DNA from: Saturnia japonica
Lineage: Eukaryota; Arthropoda; Insecta; Lepidoptera; Saturniidae
Direction: 5' to 3'
Assembly: GCA_033032175.1 (NCBI GenBank)
Contig: CM065322.1
Location: 14,694,001 to 14,758,000 of the forward strand
DNA: 64,000 nucleotides
The first letter of the stretch is position 1, and the number at the start of each line of letters is the position of its first letter. A program made the translations under genes and the position numbers. The notes beneath the pieces are model-generated. The model saw only the letters and a list, made by a program, of their open reading frames with translations, had not been told where the DNA came from and did no database searches. This document shows positions 1-10,849 of the stretch, piece by piece.

Positions 1-1491
1 CGTATTCGCTTAACGTACTTTGAAATCTAAACTTTGTACAGTAATTTCTTCGCTCCTAAAGACTGTAACATGATAATAAATAAACTATGAAATTTAAAAT
101 TACGTTTTCAAACTAGCAAAAAAAAAACCTTTTGAACGTTACAGTATTAATATACTGTACATATATACAGTATAAGATTGTGAAAGATTTTCAGATCGCC
201 TGCTAAAGTACGATGTATGAAATAGTGACTACAGTACATGACCATTTAACCTGCATCAAATGACACTACGGTATTAGCAATGGTCAGTCAAAAAGGTCGC
301 TACTTGCATGAACTAAATTAAAACACCTCGCGTTCTCCATCAAGCAAAGTGCCGTTACTTTGCCGTGATACAATAGAAAAAAAAACGTAAATAATTGTTC
401 ACTCTGCAAGCGGGCTTACTGTAGCGATTATGATGCAAGGCGCCATCGGTGATTCACGGTCGAGTGAGGGCGGTCGATATTTCGGCAGGATTTCCTAAAT
501 CGAACAAAATGTGGATAAAATGGTAATTTTTACACATTGTTCTATTGTCATAGCGTGATGTGTGGGCAATGATAATCATTTCAAAATACCGTAGGTCATG
601 CGGTTTCAGACAATAGTTAGATGAGTAATACTTATAGAATTGTTGGAATGGTCATCTCTTAAGCCGTTGCCTTTATCTATGGACTAGCTGAGATCAATGA
701 TATTTTATAAGTTTGGCGTTCTTTACATGGCAAATGAGGGAGTTCATGGTCGACTTGACACCGGCGTGAGCGAGAACAAACTTGTATTTTGTGTAAAGAG
801 GAAAAGAATAAGATAGCAGCGGCCGGCACGCCAATACCACAGAGCAAATTTAAGCGGGTATTTTTATCCTTTTTTGACAACAGAGTTACTTACGCTGTGA
901 TTTCCTATCCCTTTTGTTTCAACATGATGATAACAATATTTGTGCCGTTTTCAAATTGCTTTTAGTGAGAGGATAACGCGTTTATTTACGTTGGCTGTTC
1001 CCCGCGGTTTCACTCGTGTTTTTATACACTCTATCGCGCCGTCTATAATGCTGCTTTCGTTATTTTCATTTCCCGTACTTGCCTACAGCTTGCTCAATTG
1101 CATGACATTCTTGGTTACTGCTTTGCTCCTAAAGGTGATAGCGTGAAGTTATAACGTTTATAACCCTTTGTAAATAAATAATAATAATTTATTGGAACCA
1201 TAAATCATATTACAACAAATAACAAAATGTGCGATATTAGCTACATTAGTGAAGACTGTGTCACAGCTAATAGCGCCCGCTTCCAGCCAATATAACAGTA
1301 GGGTCTGCGTTTCATAATACAATGAAAATACAACAAAAGTACAAGAAAAAAAAAACATTTTTCCATTGAATGAGCAATATTTAGAGTTGTAGAGTAATGT
1401 GAGTGCATATGTGTGTGTGTGGGGTGTGTTTTTGTTTGTGTGTTAGAATGTGCTTGAATATAATATATCAATGGCATCCAACTGTGCACGT
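1..1491. other. AT-rich non-coding stretch, nothing recognised
   Basis: No coding region, RNA gene or mobile element could be supported here. The open frames present are short, have no recognisable domain and lie on both strands in overlapping positions, as expected by chance in AT-rich DNA. The only structured sequence is a short GT-rich microsatellite near 1410-1443. Confidence 0.55.
1408..1443. repeat. imperfect (GT)n microsatellite
   Basis: The + strand shows a run of GT dinucleotides interrupted by GGGG and TTTTTG segments. It is a simple-sequence repeat with no other structure. Confidence 0.75.
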
Positions 1492-1577
1492 GTCAAGTTC
1501 GGTGAAGCTGTAAAAGCCGCAGCGGCTTCAGGGCCCCTAAAGTTAACAGTGTAATCAGACCTAGAAAAAAAAAAAAT
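1492..1577 (+). mobile_element. SINE family D, 3' fragment
   Basis: The block reads CGGTGAAGCTGTAAAAGCC then a GC-rich core (CAGCGGCTTCAGGGCCCC), AACAGTGTAATCAGACC and a poly-A tail. The same order occurs at 26471-26700, 62032-62249 and, inverted, at 39637-39884. Only the 3' third of the family is present, as expected from 5' truncation during retroposition. Confidence 0.7.
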
Positions 1578-1598
1578 AAGACCAATGATATTTTATTG

Positions 1599-1766
1599 AT
1601 CAAAACGTGAAACGAAACGCAGAGACTGCTTTACCGACTCGCTAATTTTGTTTAACTAAATCATGTACATCTATGTGTCGTGGAAGTTTTATTTAAGAGG
1701 CTAATTGTAATTAACTAATTTTGTTTAACGGCGAGTCAAATGTAATGTTGCGCAAGCCGCCCTAAG
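1599..1766 (+). mobile_element. MITE-like block related to the 44-47 kb THAP element ends
   Basis: This block ends in TTGCGCAAGCCGCCCTAAG, which resembles the inverted terminus of the THAP transposon (AGGGCGACTTGCGTAACA in the other orientation). It contains the motif GCTAATTTTGTTTAAC, found in that element's terminal repeat. Most of its length also aligns by eye with the reverse complement of 46186-46385 (shared AACGCAGAGA, TTAAGAGGCTAA, TGTAATTAACT). I read it as a non-autonomous relative mobilised by the same machinery. The superfamily is not certain. Confidence 0.6.
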
Positions 1767-2252
1767 TGTGAGAAGCCAATGAGCGATGCGTATTTTGCAT
1801 TTATGGCAGGCAAGGGGGACAATGTTTAGAAATATATTTGCCAGTTCCGGAAGTTTCCGCGTTCAAACAAAACGAAATCTCTTTAACTTGAGTATCAGTC
1901 CACAGTTGGGCAATGACTACCAAGATACTTCTAAAAACAACACGATTTCTTTTCAAGTCTTGTTTGTTTTCTATATTATTTAGTTGTAGATACATCCAGT
2001 CTCGTATTGCGTTTCGTCGTAGTTGGTTCATACGCCGTCATGTCGACAACGACTGTCGCTAGATCCAGATTTCACATCAACCGTCATTGTTTATCGGACT
2101 AAATATCCGATCAAGAGTAGAGATGAACCTAAAGGAGGCAGGATGTTGGGAAAATGCGTCAGAAGAGATAGGCGGTTTTATTTAATCACTTATTATAATG
2201 GACTTACGTGCGCACAGAATAGAAGAAAGATTGCCAGCAACTAAAAACATTA
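1767..2252. other. no recognisable feature
   Basis: The two overlapping short ORFs (65-76 codons on opposite strands) have no domain or conservation signal I can see. I regard this as non-coding spacer. Confidence 0.5.
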
Positions 2253-2711
2253 TCGATACAATTAATAAAATTGAAGTGTCTGTTAGTAATGTCACAAGAA
2301 GAGCTTTTTACTAAATGCATATAAAAGTATATACGATACCTATTATAACAAAAACACAATTTTTCAAATTTTTGTATTTCTGTCTGTTTCTTTATTCCGA
2401 GTAATCTCCGAAACGGTTGGACTCATTTTGACGGGACTTTCACTGGTAGGTAGCTGATGTTATAGGAAGTAACTTGCTACTTTTATTTTAGAAAAAGAAT
2501 TGTTCCGCATAAATAAAGAAAAACTGGTTATGGTAAATCACTTCAGGCGCTTAAATGGCTTACGCGTAGTAAACCATAAGAGTATAGCAAATTAATATAC
2601 TAGTATACGTCTATCTTCTAAGGAACACCCATAATAAGCATTTTAAGCGGAGGACCATGATTTGCGCGGGCATTTTGTAGTCCACGTGAGTGAAGCCACG
2701 GGCACGGCTAG
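2253..2711 (+). mobile_element. Helitron-like element, family H2 (complete, non-autonomous)
   Basis: It begins TCGATACAATTAATAAAATT directly after an A and ends CACGGGCACGGCTAG directly before a T. This fits the Helitron rules (5' TC, 3' CTRR, insertion between A and T, no target duplication). The interior has the family's conserved blocks: GAAGTGTCTG, TTTTTACTAAATGCATAT, CCGAAACGGTTGGA, TTTTGACGGGACTTTCACT and TCTAAGGAACACCCA. Related copies lie at 7228, 10626, 32804, 36035, 56849 (minus) and 62400. There is no Rep/helicase coding capacity, so it depends on an autonomous element. Confidence 0.8.
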
Positions 2712-2915
2712 TATAATATAAAAGCTACGTAATGAACTAATTTATGTCTTTGACAGACCAACACACACGCACACATTGGACGGACTGTCTTTAGTATAAC
2801 TAATTTGAAAACAGATCATAAATATAAAAAAAAAAAAAATCCGCGACTCAAAAACTTATTTGTTAAAACTACTTCATTCTCAGTTCTATATTTTCACTTC
2901 ATACAGTGGTAGTTG

Positions 2916-3757
2916 GTACTTACCAGGGTTGTTGCGGATGCAATATATTTGACATAAAGGATGCGGATTTTAGGATTTTTTAAAACATATTTCGATTTTA
3001 AGGACATAAATAAATAATAATCGATTTAATTTTAATGTTTAATTAATCATATTTTGAGAACAAAACTAATACAGTTTTTAGTCTGACTTATTAGCATTTT
3101 GAGTTTAGAATTTTATAATAAAAAACTTTGTTTAATAATTAAACTTCAATGTTTGTGAATTATATTTAATAGATAGTAATATTGCAGCCTTCTCAGCCGC
3201 TATCCTGTTCCTAAGTGTATTCGCTGGGAAAACTGGATGGTGGAAGTGATAAATATTTTCGTAAAATTTGGAGAACATTTTAAGTTCAACGTCCACCATT
3301 TAATTCAACTTTCCATCAATTAAGTGGATTTTCATTCAAATCATCTAATGTAAAATAAGTGCAAATACTGCTTTTTGTTGGTGGCGACATTTTTATTCAC
3401 TTTTCACTGAATATTTACATCGAAATATTCATCAACTAAGCAAACAACTTGGATAAACTCAGTATACAAACACTGTAATTGATTCACAATGGATATTACG
3501 CTCGATTACTAAAACAAAACTAACAAAACCTATAGGATCTTGTCATCAAAGTGTGCCTCCCTAATTGGTCAATTAGCGATCACGTTGCGTGGCATGCAGC
3601 ACACCGGCCCCAACCACTGCATTGCTTGCAACTTGCACTTGTAAATTCGCGTCCTTAAGCTCCGCATGCTTTTATGCGGATGCGGATGTCTAAGTTAAAG
3701 CGAATGTTCCGCATTTGCGGATGCGGATGCGAATATCCGCAACATTCTAGTACTTAC
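2916..3757. mobile_element. non-autonomous hAT-type DNA transposon with 8-bp target duplication
   Basis: The element proper runs 2924-3749 (826 bp) and is flanked by a perfect 8-bp direct repeat GTACTTAC (2916-2923 and 3750-3757). The left end reads CAGGGTTGTTGCGGATGC. The right end, inverted, reads TAGAATGTTGCGGATATTCG, giving short terminal inverted repeats sharing TGTTGCGGAT. A cluster of GCGGATGC subterminal motifs lies near the right end, typical of transposase-binding repeats. An 8-bp duplication plus a C/TAG-type terminus fits the hAT superfamily. No transposase ORF is present; the interior is AT-rich and closed in all frames. Confidence 0.85.
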
Positions 3758-4084
3758 TACAAGAACATTAAGCGTATTTAATTTATTTAATAACAATAAT
3801 AAAATGTAATAATACCAGCCTGTTTGCGTCTCACCGCTTGACAAAGACCTCTTTCCAAAGGAAGGACAATTGCTCAATCAATACACCGCGCACGACGTAT
3901 TGTCGATTTCAAACGCCGAGAAATCAACAGTTCTATATTTTTCCCACATACACAAGAACATGTCTCAAGCGCTTCGGTTTTCTCAAAATGTTTCTATTCT
4001 ACGTCAGCCAGATGTGTTAAGAATTAAAATTATTAAATGTCCGCGAATTCGCGTATCTGTTTGTGCATACCGAGGTTCAAACCT
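3758..4084. other. no recognisable feature
   Basis: Short overlapping ORFs on both strands only, without domain signatures. Confidence 0.5.
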
Positions 4085-4200
4085 TCCGGGGTGGTAGGCG
4101 TCGTATTGCACATGGGGATAAACCCGTCAGGACTACCAATCTCTCGGTAGTCATAGTTACATTTTGATTGTACTGTGCTTACAATAAGGAACATTGTCGA
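4085..4200 (+). mobile_element. degenerate LINE 3'-UTR-like fragment
   Basis: The block contains TAAACCCGTCAGGACTACC, CTCTCGGTAGTC and TTTTGATTGTACTGTGCTTAC. Parts are shared with 14200-14290 (GTGGTCGCCG, GAGCTGTGCTTACCATCAGG), which follows a LINE coding remnant, and with 19760-19990. I infer that it is a 3'-UTR remnant of the same non-LTR element. The alignment is weak and by eye. Confidence 0.4.
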
Positions 4201-4717
4201 TATATTGATCTGAAAGTAAAAAAAAAACCTGCGGATATCGAAGATTGGATTATCGTATCTGCTAGTCTAAACCACTCGCTCCGTAAAAGCTTAAAAGTGG
4301 GAGACATGCCAACATAACATCGATCGCTATCGTGAAAATAATTTGAGTCATAAACGATGACCATCTGATATATGTCACGTCGGCATACAGATTCGCCGAA
4401 TATCGTACCATCATTTGACCATGAGACTCCGGCAATTTGTGGTCTAGTTTCAATCACCATTTCATTGGGCACGTGTATGCATTACGCACTAAACGCCGGC
4501 CCGTAATGCGTCCACCCGCGCGTTTTTACTCATTCTATATCGGGACAAAACGTGTACAAGCGAAGACTACATAATTTTTAACAATATACAAGTGAACATA
4601 AGTAGAAGAATTTATCTTGATCATTATGCATCTAATTCGTTTATTTCACGTTCGAAACGTAAATGATTGTAGTTTTTTTTTTTCGTTTAATGAACTTTTA
4701 TCTTTTTTTATATACTC
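4201..4717. other. no recognisable feature
   Basis: A 97-codon minus-strand ORF overlaps another in a second frame. Neither shows a domain. Treated as non-coding. Confidence 0.45.
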
Positions 4718-4800
4718 GCTCAGCAAAATGATTGCACAAAACCTGGTGGAAAATACAGTACAATCCAGAAACAACGATGTCTGCTTTCATGAAGCCTCTT
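4718..4800 (+). mobile_element. LINE-related repeat fragment
   Basis: The order GCAAAATGATTGCACAAAACC, then a GGTGG block, then TACAGTACAATCC and AACAACGATG, is shared with 31030 (ATAACTGCACAATACCTGATGG), 59300 (ACTGCACTGTGTCTGAAGG) and 32290. It is an interspersed repeat common in the window, probably LINE-derived, in decayed form. Confidence 0.45.
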
Positions 4801-4959
4801 CACGCATCGTTTGAAAAATACAATAGTGTAAGAAAGTGGGAATACGGTAGCAGGGATATTTACAAGGAATGACTAAAGTAAGAATTTCCAAACCATTTGA
4901 TTCGTGCCTATATAAATGCTACCGTGAACCTGTGACTTCGTATACCAGCCGGCGTGGTT

Positions 4960-5060
4960 CTGTAGTGCAAGGGAGATGATGGGATAAGGCCAAACAAATC
5001 TTCAGAACACCCGCCATGATACACACGATAAAACACGCTTAGTGAGGCAATGCCTCTTCG
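4960..5060 (+). mobile_element. LINE-related repeat fragment
   Basis: The sequence AATCTTCAGAACACCCGCCA followed by TGATACACACGATAAAACAC resembles 20250-20275 (CTCTTTAGAACACTCAGCATG, then AGAACATGCATGC). Both look like pieces of one non-LTR element. The interpretation rests on the match between the two copies only. Confidence 0.35.
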
Positions 5061-5668
5061 TAACTGAATCGGTGAGATTCTTAAGATTCTTGTAAATAGA
5101 CCTTAATACTAAAATACGTATTTAAATGACGTATTCGTATATTTGTATGGATGTAATATTACGATGACAAAATCCGTACAAGGCGTGAATATAAAATAAT
5201 AATAACAAGTCGATTTGCATCAAATTTCAAAATTCAAAATTGCCATCATATGGTGAATAAATGACTAAGTCAATAATAGGCTCACTTATTTCTAGTAATC
5301 GCACTTATCGTTTTTTAAATATGACTTACATACCAATAAAATGTAAACTTTAAAGTGACTTATCAACGTATTCACGCTTTGTACGAAAATGCAAGCGGTG
5401 TTTCGATGCAGTGCGTATGATTTTTTAGTAATCATTGTTTATTTGCGTTATGATGACCGCACGTAGGTACTGGGATTGCCCCATATCCTTTTGTAGTTTT
5501 CTTTGCGTCATGTCATATGTGCTCGGAACAATAAAGGCTCCATTATTCAACAGTCTCCCAACGCTCTCTGTGGCTGCGGTTTTATGATGTTATGAATTCA
5601 AATTTGCTGACGGTTGAACGTAACTGCTTTAGAGCGTAACCCTTACAATTAATATTTAATATTTTTTT
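5061..5668. other. no recognisable feature
   Basis: AT-rich sequence without an ORF above 60 codons and without a repeat I can match elsewhere in the window. Confidence 0.5.
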
Positions 5669-6078
5669 TGACGAAGGCATAACTTTGCGGAAATCCATCG
5701 TAAATAATTTATTCGAAATGTCTTAGCTACTTCCGCCTGCAATAGATTAACAGAAGTTTTCGTCTTCCGACAACATAAAAACGTTTAAATAGTAAGCACA
5801 ATGATAATGATAATTAATAAAGTGATAAATAGTAATTAAATATCTAATAATACTTAAAAAACTAAACTTTGTAAATTAGGTATTATAATATGAAAAAGAA
5901 AATAATAATTTAAAATAATAAAAGTAAGAATAAATAACCAAAAAAACGAATCTTACTATTTATTCTAAATAACGATTGTCTTACTATTTAAATTTTTTGT
6001 GTTGTAGGAAGACAAAAACTGCTGTTAATCTGATGCAGGCGAAAGTAGCTAAGAAATTTGGGATAAATTATTTAAAGT
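5669..6078. mobile_element. foldback / MITE-like element with ~95-bp inverted arms
   Basis: Arms 5701-5796 and 5980-6074 are inverted copies. The left arm has TCTTAGCTACTTCCGCCTGC and TTTAAATAGTAAG; the right arm inverted has TTCTTAGCTACTTTCGCCTGC and the same end. They flank 183 bp of very AT-rich sequence. The left flank (TGACGAAGGCATAACTT, GAAATCCATCGTAAATAAT) recurs at 63121-63230 with a related arm, so this is a family. There is no coding capacity. Superfamily unknown, and no target duplication could be assigned. Confidence 0.65.
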
Positions 6079-6365
6079 TTAATGATAATAATTCATTGGG
6101 TCAGGAATATTTTTAATTTTTAGAAAAAGAGGACGAACATCTTATAGAATATTTTATTCAATTTAGATTCTAAAAAGGCAGTCATGTAAGTCGAAACCAC
6201 TACCACCGGTTCGGAACAAAAGGTCTGTCATTGAAATACGCCGGCAAAAAACTAGGTAATGTATTAACGATATTGTATTTTTTTAAATAATGTTTAAATT
6301 TCACTAAAACTTTAAGATATACAATGTATATTGTTTTAATCCATTTCAAATTATTGTTGTTTCAA

Positions 6366-6631
6366 ACTGCCTCATTAGCCTAGTGATCGTAAGCGTGACT
6401 GCTATGCTCGAGATCCTGGATTCGATTCCAAAGTCGAGCAAAGTGTTATTAGGTTTTTCTACGAAATTCTCAGTAGCAATTCGGTGTTCGGCTTTGTGCT
6501 CGATTAATGGCAATAGGCTGGCCCTTATTAAATGGGACCTACAACATACCCGTCGAACTATGGGTGTACATTAGTTAGACTTTGTCTAACCCTTGGGGGA
6601 TACAGGAGTGATGGTATGTTACGTTATGTTT
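6366..6631 (+). mobile_element. SINE family A (tRNA-derived), copy 1
   Basis: The head CTGCCTCATTAGCCTAGTG carries an A-box-like TAGCCTAGTGATCG, and GGATTCGATTCC fits a pol III B box (GWTCRANNC). The body continues GAGCAAAGTGTTATT, CCCTTATTAAATGGGACC and ends in a (ATGTT)-type tail. Other copies are at 9799-10029 (headless, by duplication), 21694, 32881, 50395 and 56375. The left breakpoint of the large tandem duplication falls at 6402 inside this SINE, between the two boxes. Confidence 0.85.
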
Positions 6632-7227
6632 TCTGCGTCATAGATAGAATACGATAACAATATATTTGAAATTAAAGACTAAATTTAAATTATTGAGTTG
6701 CCCTCTAAATATTTTAAATTGACATATCTCCATAATATATTTAGGTTGGTGTTCTCACAGAGAATGTCCGACTAAGCCAGTCGCTTTCACGTTTACAAAA
6801 CGACTTTAAAATGAACTAGCGAAATTGAACACCTCGCGACTTTTTACACCCTTCTTGTGAGTCACTTTATTGGACATCAGGTTTTTTACTGACGAGATCC
6901 ATGTTTCGCAGTTTATTTACTTTTTTCGTGTCAACGTAACACTATCCAATGTGTTGGACTAAACGCTGGCCGAAGCACCAACCTTTTGTCTCGATTTGTT
7001 TTCGAGTTCTGATCGAGTGATTAATGTGCCCGTAGCGTACAAAGCAAAAGAAAGCCTACAACCAATTTGATGATATTTGCTATTATTTAGCCTTGGTTAT
7101 TATTAATACAACTGTTTTCATAGTTTTCGCTTTAATAATCTTCGAGTTTCAACTTCAATAATTGTTTTTTTTTATACAAAGTGGAACCAAAAATCAAACC
7201 ATTGAATAAAATTAAATGAAACTTGTA

Positions 7228-7451
7228 TCTATACAAATAATAATATTGCAGTGTCTGTTTGTAATATCAAAATAAAGGCTTTTTACTAAATGTATATGAA
7301 AGCATATATGGTACCTAGATAAAAGAGAAAAACAATTTTTAGAATTTTTTTGTCTGTTTGTTCCGGTTAATCTCCGAAACGGTTGAACCGATTTTGACGG
7401 GACTTTCCTTTTATTTGTAGTAAATACGTGCGATGCCGCGGGCACAGCTAG
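7228..7451 (+). mobile_element. Helitron-like H2, short internally deleted copy
   Basis: It starts TCTATACAAATAATAATATT after an A and ends GCGGGCACAGCTAG before a T. It keeps the family blocks TTTTTACTAAATGTATATG, CTCCGAAACGGTTGAACC and TTTTGACGGGACTTTCC but lacks the roughly 200-bp right half seen at 2253-2711. Confidence 0.8.
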
Positions 7452-8350
7452 TTTTATATTAGATCAAAACTACTTCAACAGGGACGATAAAAAAATAATA
7501 TTGTTTAATTATAATAAATACTCGAAAATGATTCGTCCCGTCTCGTGTGTGAGATCGTCGACAATTAATCAGCAAGTAAAAAAAAAAACAAATAGTACGA
7601 GGCACGAGAACACGATCGTAACAAAACACTGAACGGTTACTGATAATATCGACGTCACGTTTTCAAGTAAATCAGCCGGGGCTATTCATGGTTTAACCCT
7701 AAATCGCCGTTCAACCCCTAAATAAAGGCCTTATTGTCCCTAACCCCCATTAAGTGAAGGGTGATTCTCAGAATGGACCACCAACGTCGACCATTGATCT
7801 AATTCCCATTTCTGGTCACTGTTTTATTATCGTTTTTTCTTTGTTATTGCTCCCCTTGTGTTTATATTTTACGAGTGTTATTGTGTGGTTGAATAATTAT
7901 ATAATTTGTTGTAGCTGCCATCTATAGAAAGAAATCTTATTGAAGGTTGACTTTTGAAAATGGTTGGTTAATGCTTCTTCGATGTTATTATTCGCCTGGT
8001 GTGAGTTAAAGACTTTTTTTCGGCTAAGGGACGGCGTAAATTATCACACCATGTGATCACATAACAAACTGACACTACTTTTTATATTTATTGAACGATG
8101 ACGTCACGTTTTCTGATTTGCGTACACTCGCAGACAAAAATGTTCAATAAATAAACAGTTATTTGTATTTTATGCCAACGTTCACTACACCAATGTTATT
8201 AAATAATTTACTTGAATTTTTATACATACCGTCAACTCGTAGGTTAGATATTTTCCTGTGTTGACTCTTTAGCCACATTAATATACCTGATTATTTTGAT
8301 AATTCCCATTTAAGGTGACTTTTATAGACCATTTTATATGTATCAAAAAA
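7452..8350. other. no recognisable gene
   Basis: AT-rich spacer of the duplicated unit. It contains several TGACGTCACG-type motifs (near 7653 and 8099) but no ORF with a domain. Confidence 0.5.
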
Positions 8351-8694
8351 GATCGCTCAATGGTCAAAATTCGACCATCTACTTTATGATTTATATTTTT
8401 GCGTAAACTATATATGTATATATGTACTTATATTATGTTTACGTAAACAATAAATATTGTATAATTTCTGTCACATTTCACTGAGTGTCAATGTCTATGT
8501 TTTGAGGGGTCTACGTTCAATGGCACTAGGCTAGGCACTACTCATTCGCAGTATTTTTAATTTAATTGAATGTAACACATATTAAATCTAAAATTAGCTT
8601 TCTCCACTCCTTCTCCATATAAACTTTAACCATGCCAAATCAAACAGTCCTCCGTGCACACAGTGTCCAAAGTTTTCTCCTCACGTTGTATAGA
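8351..8694 (-). mobile_element. Helitron-like H1, degraded copy
   Basis: On the minus strand it starts TCTATACAACGTGAGG after an A. It shares CATATAAACTTTAACCATGCC and CAATGGCACTAGG with the intact H1 copies (both given in + orientation), and it keeps the terminal hairpin TGGTCAAAATTCGACCA. The expected CTAG end is mutated (GATCG instead). An AT-rich insert flanked by inverted GTAAAC motifs lies at 8403-8450. Confidence 0.7.
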
Positions 8695-9798
8695 TTTGAC
8701 AAATATAATAAGGTACATGAACGAACATAAACATATTACAACTAATATAACTACAAGATCCACAATGTAACATTTTCATTTCTGGTCAGTAAAATTGCCA
8801 GCAATTTACATCACTTCCATTGGTACTCGTCAACAAAAGTAATCGGCATGGAAATCGTGTTGTTCATGAATTGTTAAGTTTTAACTCCATCGTTTAAGGA
8901 ATCAGGAAAGACATCGCATAAAACAAATGAAATCTATTTAGAAAATCGCCGAGGAAACAAATCGTTCCGACACATCCCTTTGCGTATTCCACTCAATCAA
9001 TCTTCCCGTAAAGCGTTGTCCCGAGGGTCCTCTGAACGTTCAATTTGAACTATCAACGTCAGTGTCAATACGGATTAGGGTCTCGTTTCGCACGATTAGT
9101 CGGGGAACCGAAGCCTTCTCGGCCCTTACTGATTGCTTGTTACGCGTCTGCTTCTGACTGAATTGTTTTGATTTCATGATTTATGACAATATTCTCTATC
9201 AATGCTGTATTTTACGAGTTTAATGGAAGGAAATATTATATTTACCCAACTGCTTTATTGTTTTTTGTTTCGCAATAAATTAAGCAGACGTTTTTTGTTT
9301 AAGTTCTTTTGCCCAACTACATTACATAAATATTTCCTTCAATTTTTTTTCTACAGTACGACAATATTTATTCCACCTGGTTGTAAGTACGACATAACTC
9401 ATCATAATGCGTTTTATCATCGAAGAGAAAGTGACAAGTTCTTACATAAGTTAAAAAACAGTTCAGTGATACCAGCGAGAATTTAAACGTGTCCTTTCTA
9501 CATCGGGCCTGCTCTTTACCACTTCAATAAATATCTAAAAATTCGTATAGGATAATGAAACAGATCATCTTAAATCGATAACTATGGCAAATTGAGTCAT
9601 AGCGTCAATAAACAAATATCCAAACAAGAATTTCTCAAAAGGATTTGGAATTTTTAAAGTTTACTGATAACTGTTGAATCAATCTACCGTTAATTTTATT
9701 ACTAAAAACTAACTAACCTATATTATTGAATTCTGTTCATGAAGATTGTATAATATTTCCAATTCAGAATTCCTCATTACTCACAGCAACAAAAGTTT
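8695..9798. other. no recognisable gene; 94-codon ORF judged non-coding
   Basis: The ORF at 9202-9486 survives in both duplicate copies, but its two differences are both amino-acid changing and it shows no domain, signal peptide pattern or codon bias. The whole duplicate is equally conserved, so ORF survival is not evidence of function. Confidence 0.5.
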
Positions 9799-10029
9799 CT
9801 ATGCTCGAGATCCTGGATTCGATTCCAAAGTCGAGCAAAGTGTTATTAGGTTTTTCTACGAAATTCTCAGTAGCAATTCGGTGTTCGGCTTTGTGCTCGA
9901 TTAATGGCAATAGGCTGGCCCTTATTAAATGGGACCTACAACATACCCGTCGAACTATGGGTGTACATTAGTTAGACTTTGTCTAACCCTTGGGGGATAC
10001 AGGAGTGATGGTATGTTACGTTATGTTTT
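9799..10029 (+). mobile_element. SINE family A, headless duplicate
   Basis: This is the duplicated 3' part of the SINE at 6366-6631. It lacks the A box because the duplication breakpoint lies between the A and B boxes. It is therefore not a separate retroposition event. Confidence 0.9.
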
Positions 10030-10625
10030 CTGCGTCATAGATAGAATACGATAACAATATATTTGAAATTAAAGACTAGAATTTAAATTATTGAGTTGCC
10101 CTCTAAATATTTTAAATTGACATATCTCCATAATATATTTAGGTTGGTGTTCTCACAGAGAATGTCCGACTAAGCCAGTCGCTTTCACGTTTACAAAACG
10201 ACTTTAAAATGAACTAGCGAAATTGAACACCTCGCGACTTTTTACACCCTTCTTGTGAGTCACTTTATTGGACATCAGGTTTTTTACTGACGAGATCCAT
10301 GTTTCGCAGTTTATTTACTTTTTTCGTGTCAACGTAACACTATCCAATGTGTTGGACTAAACGCTGGCCGAAGCACCAACCTTTTGTCTCGATTTGTTTT
10401 CGAGTTCTGATCGAGTGATTAATGTGCCCGTAGCGTACAAAGCAAAAGAAAGCCTACAACCAATTTGATGATATTTGCTATTATTTAGCCTTGGTTATTA
10501 TTAATACAACTGTTTTCATAGTTTTCGCTTTAATAATCTTCGAGTTTCAACTTCAATAATTGTTTTTTTTTATACAAAGTGGAACCAAAAATCAAACCAT
10601 TGAATAAAATTAAATGAAACTTGTA

Positions 10626-10849
10626 TCTATACAAATAATAATATTGCAGTGTCTGTTTGTAATATCAAAATAAAGGCTTTTTACTAAATGTATATGAAAG
10701 CATATATGGTACCTAGATAAAAGAGAAAAACAATTTTTAGAATTTTTTTGTCTGTTTGTTCCGGTTAATCTCCGAAACGGTTGAACCGATTTTGACGGGA
10801 CTTTCCTTTTATTTGTAGTAAATACGTGCGATGCCGCGGGCACAGCTAG
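10626..10849 (+). mobile_element. Helitron-like H2, duplicate of 7228-7451
   Basis: Duplicate copy carried by the tandem duplication, with the same TC start, CTAG end and internal deletion. Confidence 0.8.

Larger units (their letters stand above)
6402..9798 (+). repeat. tandem duplication 1, left unit (3,397 bp)
   Basis: This unit is followed immediately by a second copy at 9799-13202. The copies differ at about fourteen places that I could count by eye (substitutions and four small indels), roughly 99.6% identity, and the net +7 bp in the right copy matches those indels. Most differences lie in the last kilobase. The unit contains the 3' part of SINE A, a short Helitron H2, a degraded Helitron H1 and otherwise AT-rich sequence. 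It could be a recent segmental duplication or two haplotypes joined by the assembler. Confidence 0.95.

Noticed and set aside
4136..4154. GACTACC...GGTAGTC inverted repeat as a terminator or regulatory hairpin
   Set aside because: It is within a decayed LINE-like repeat in a eukaryotic context; no function can be supported.
9202..9486. 94-codon ORF preserved in both tandem copies (also 12599-12883)
   Set aside because: Both differences between the copies change the amino acid, there is no domain, and the whole unit is equally conserved because the duplication is recent.
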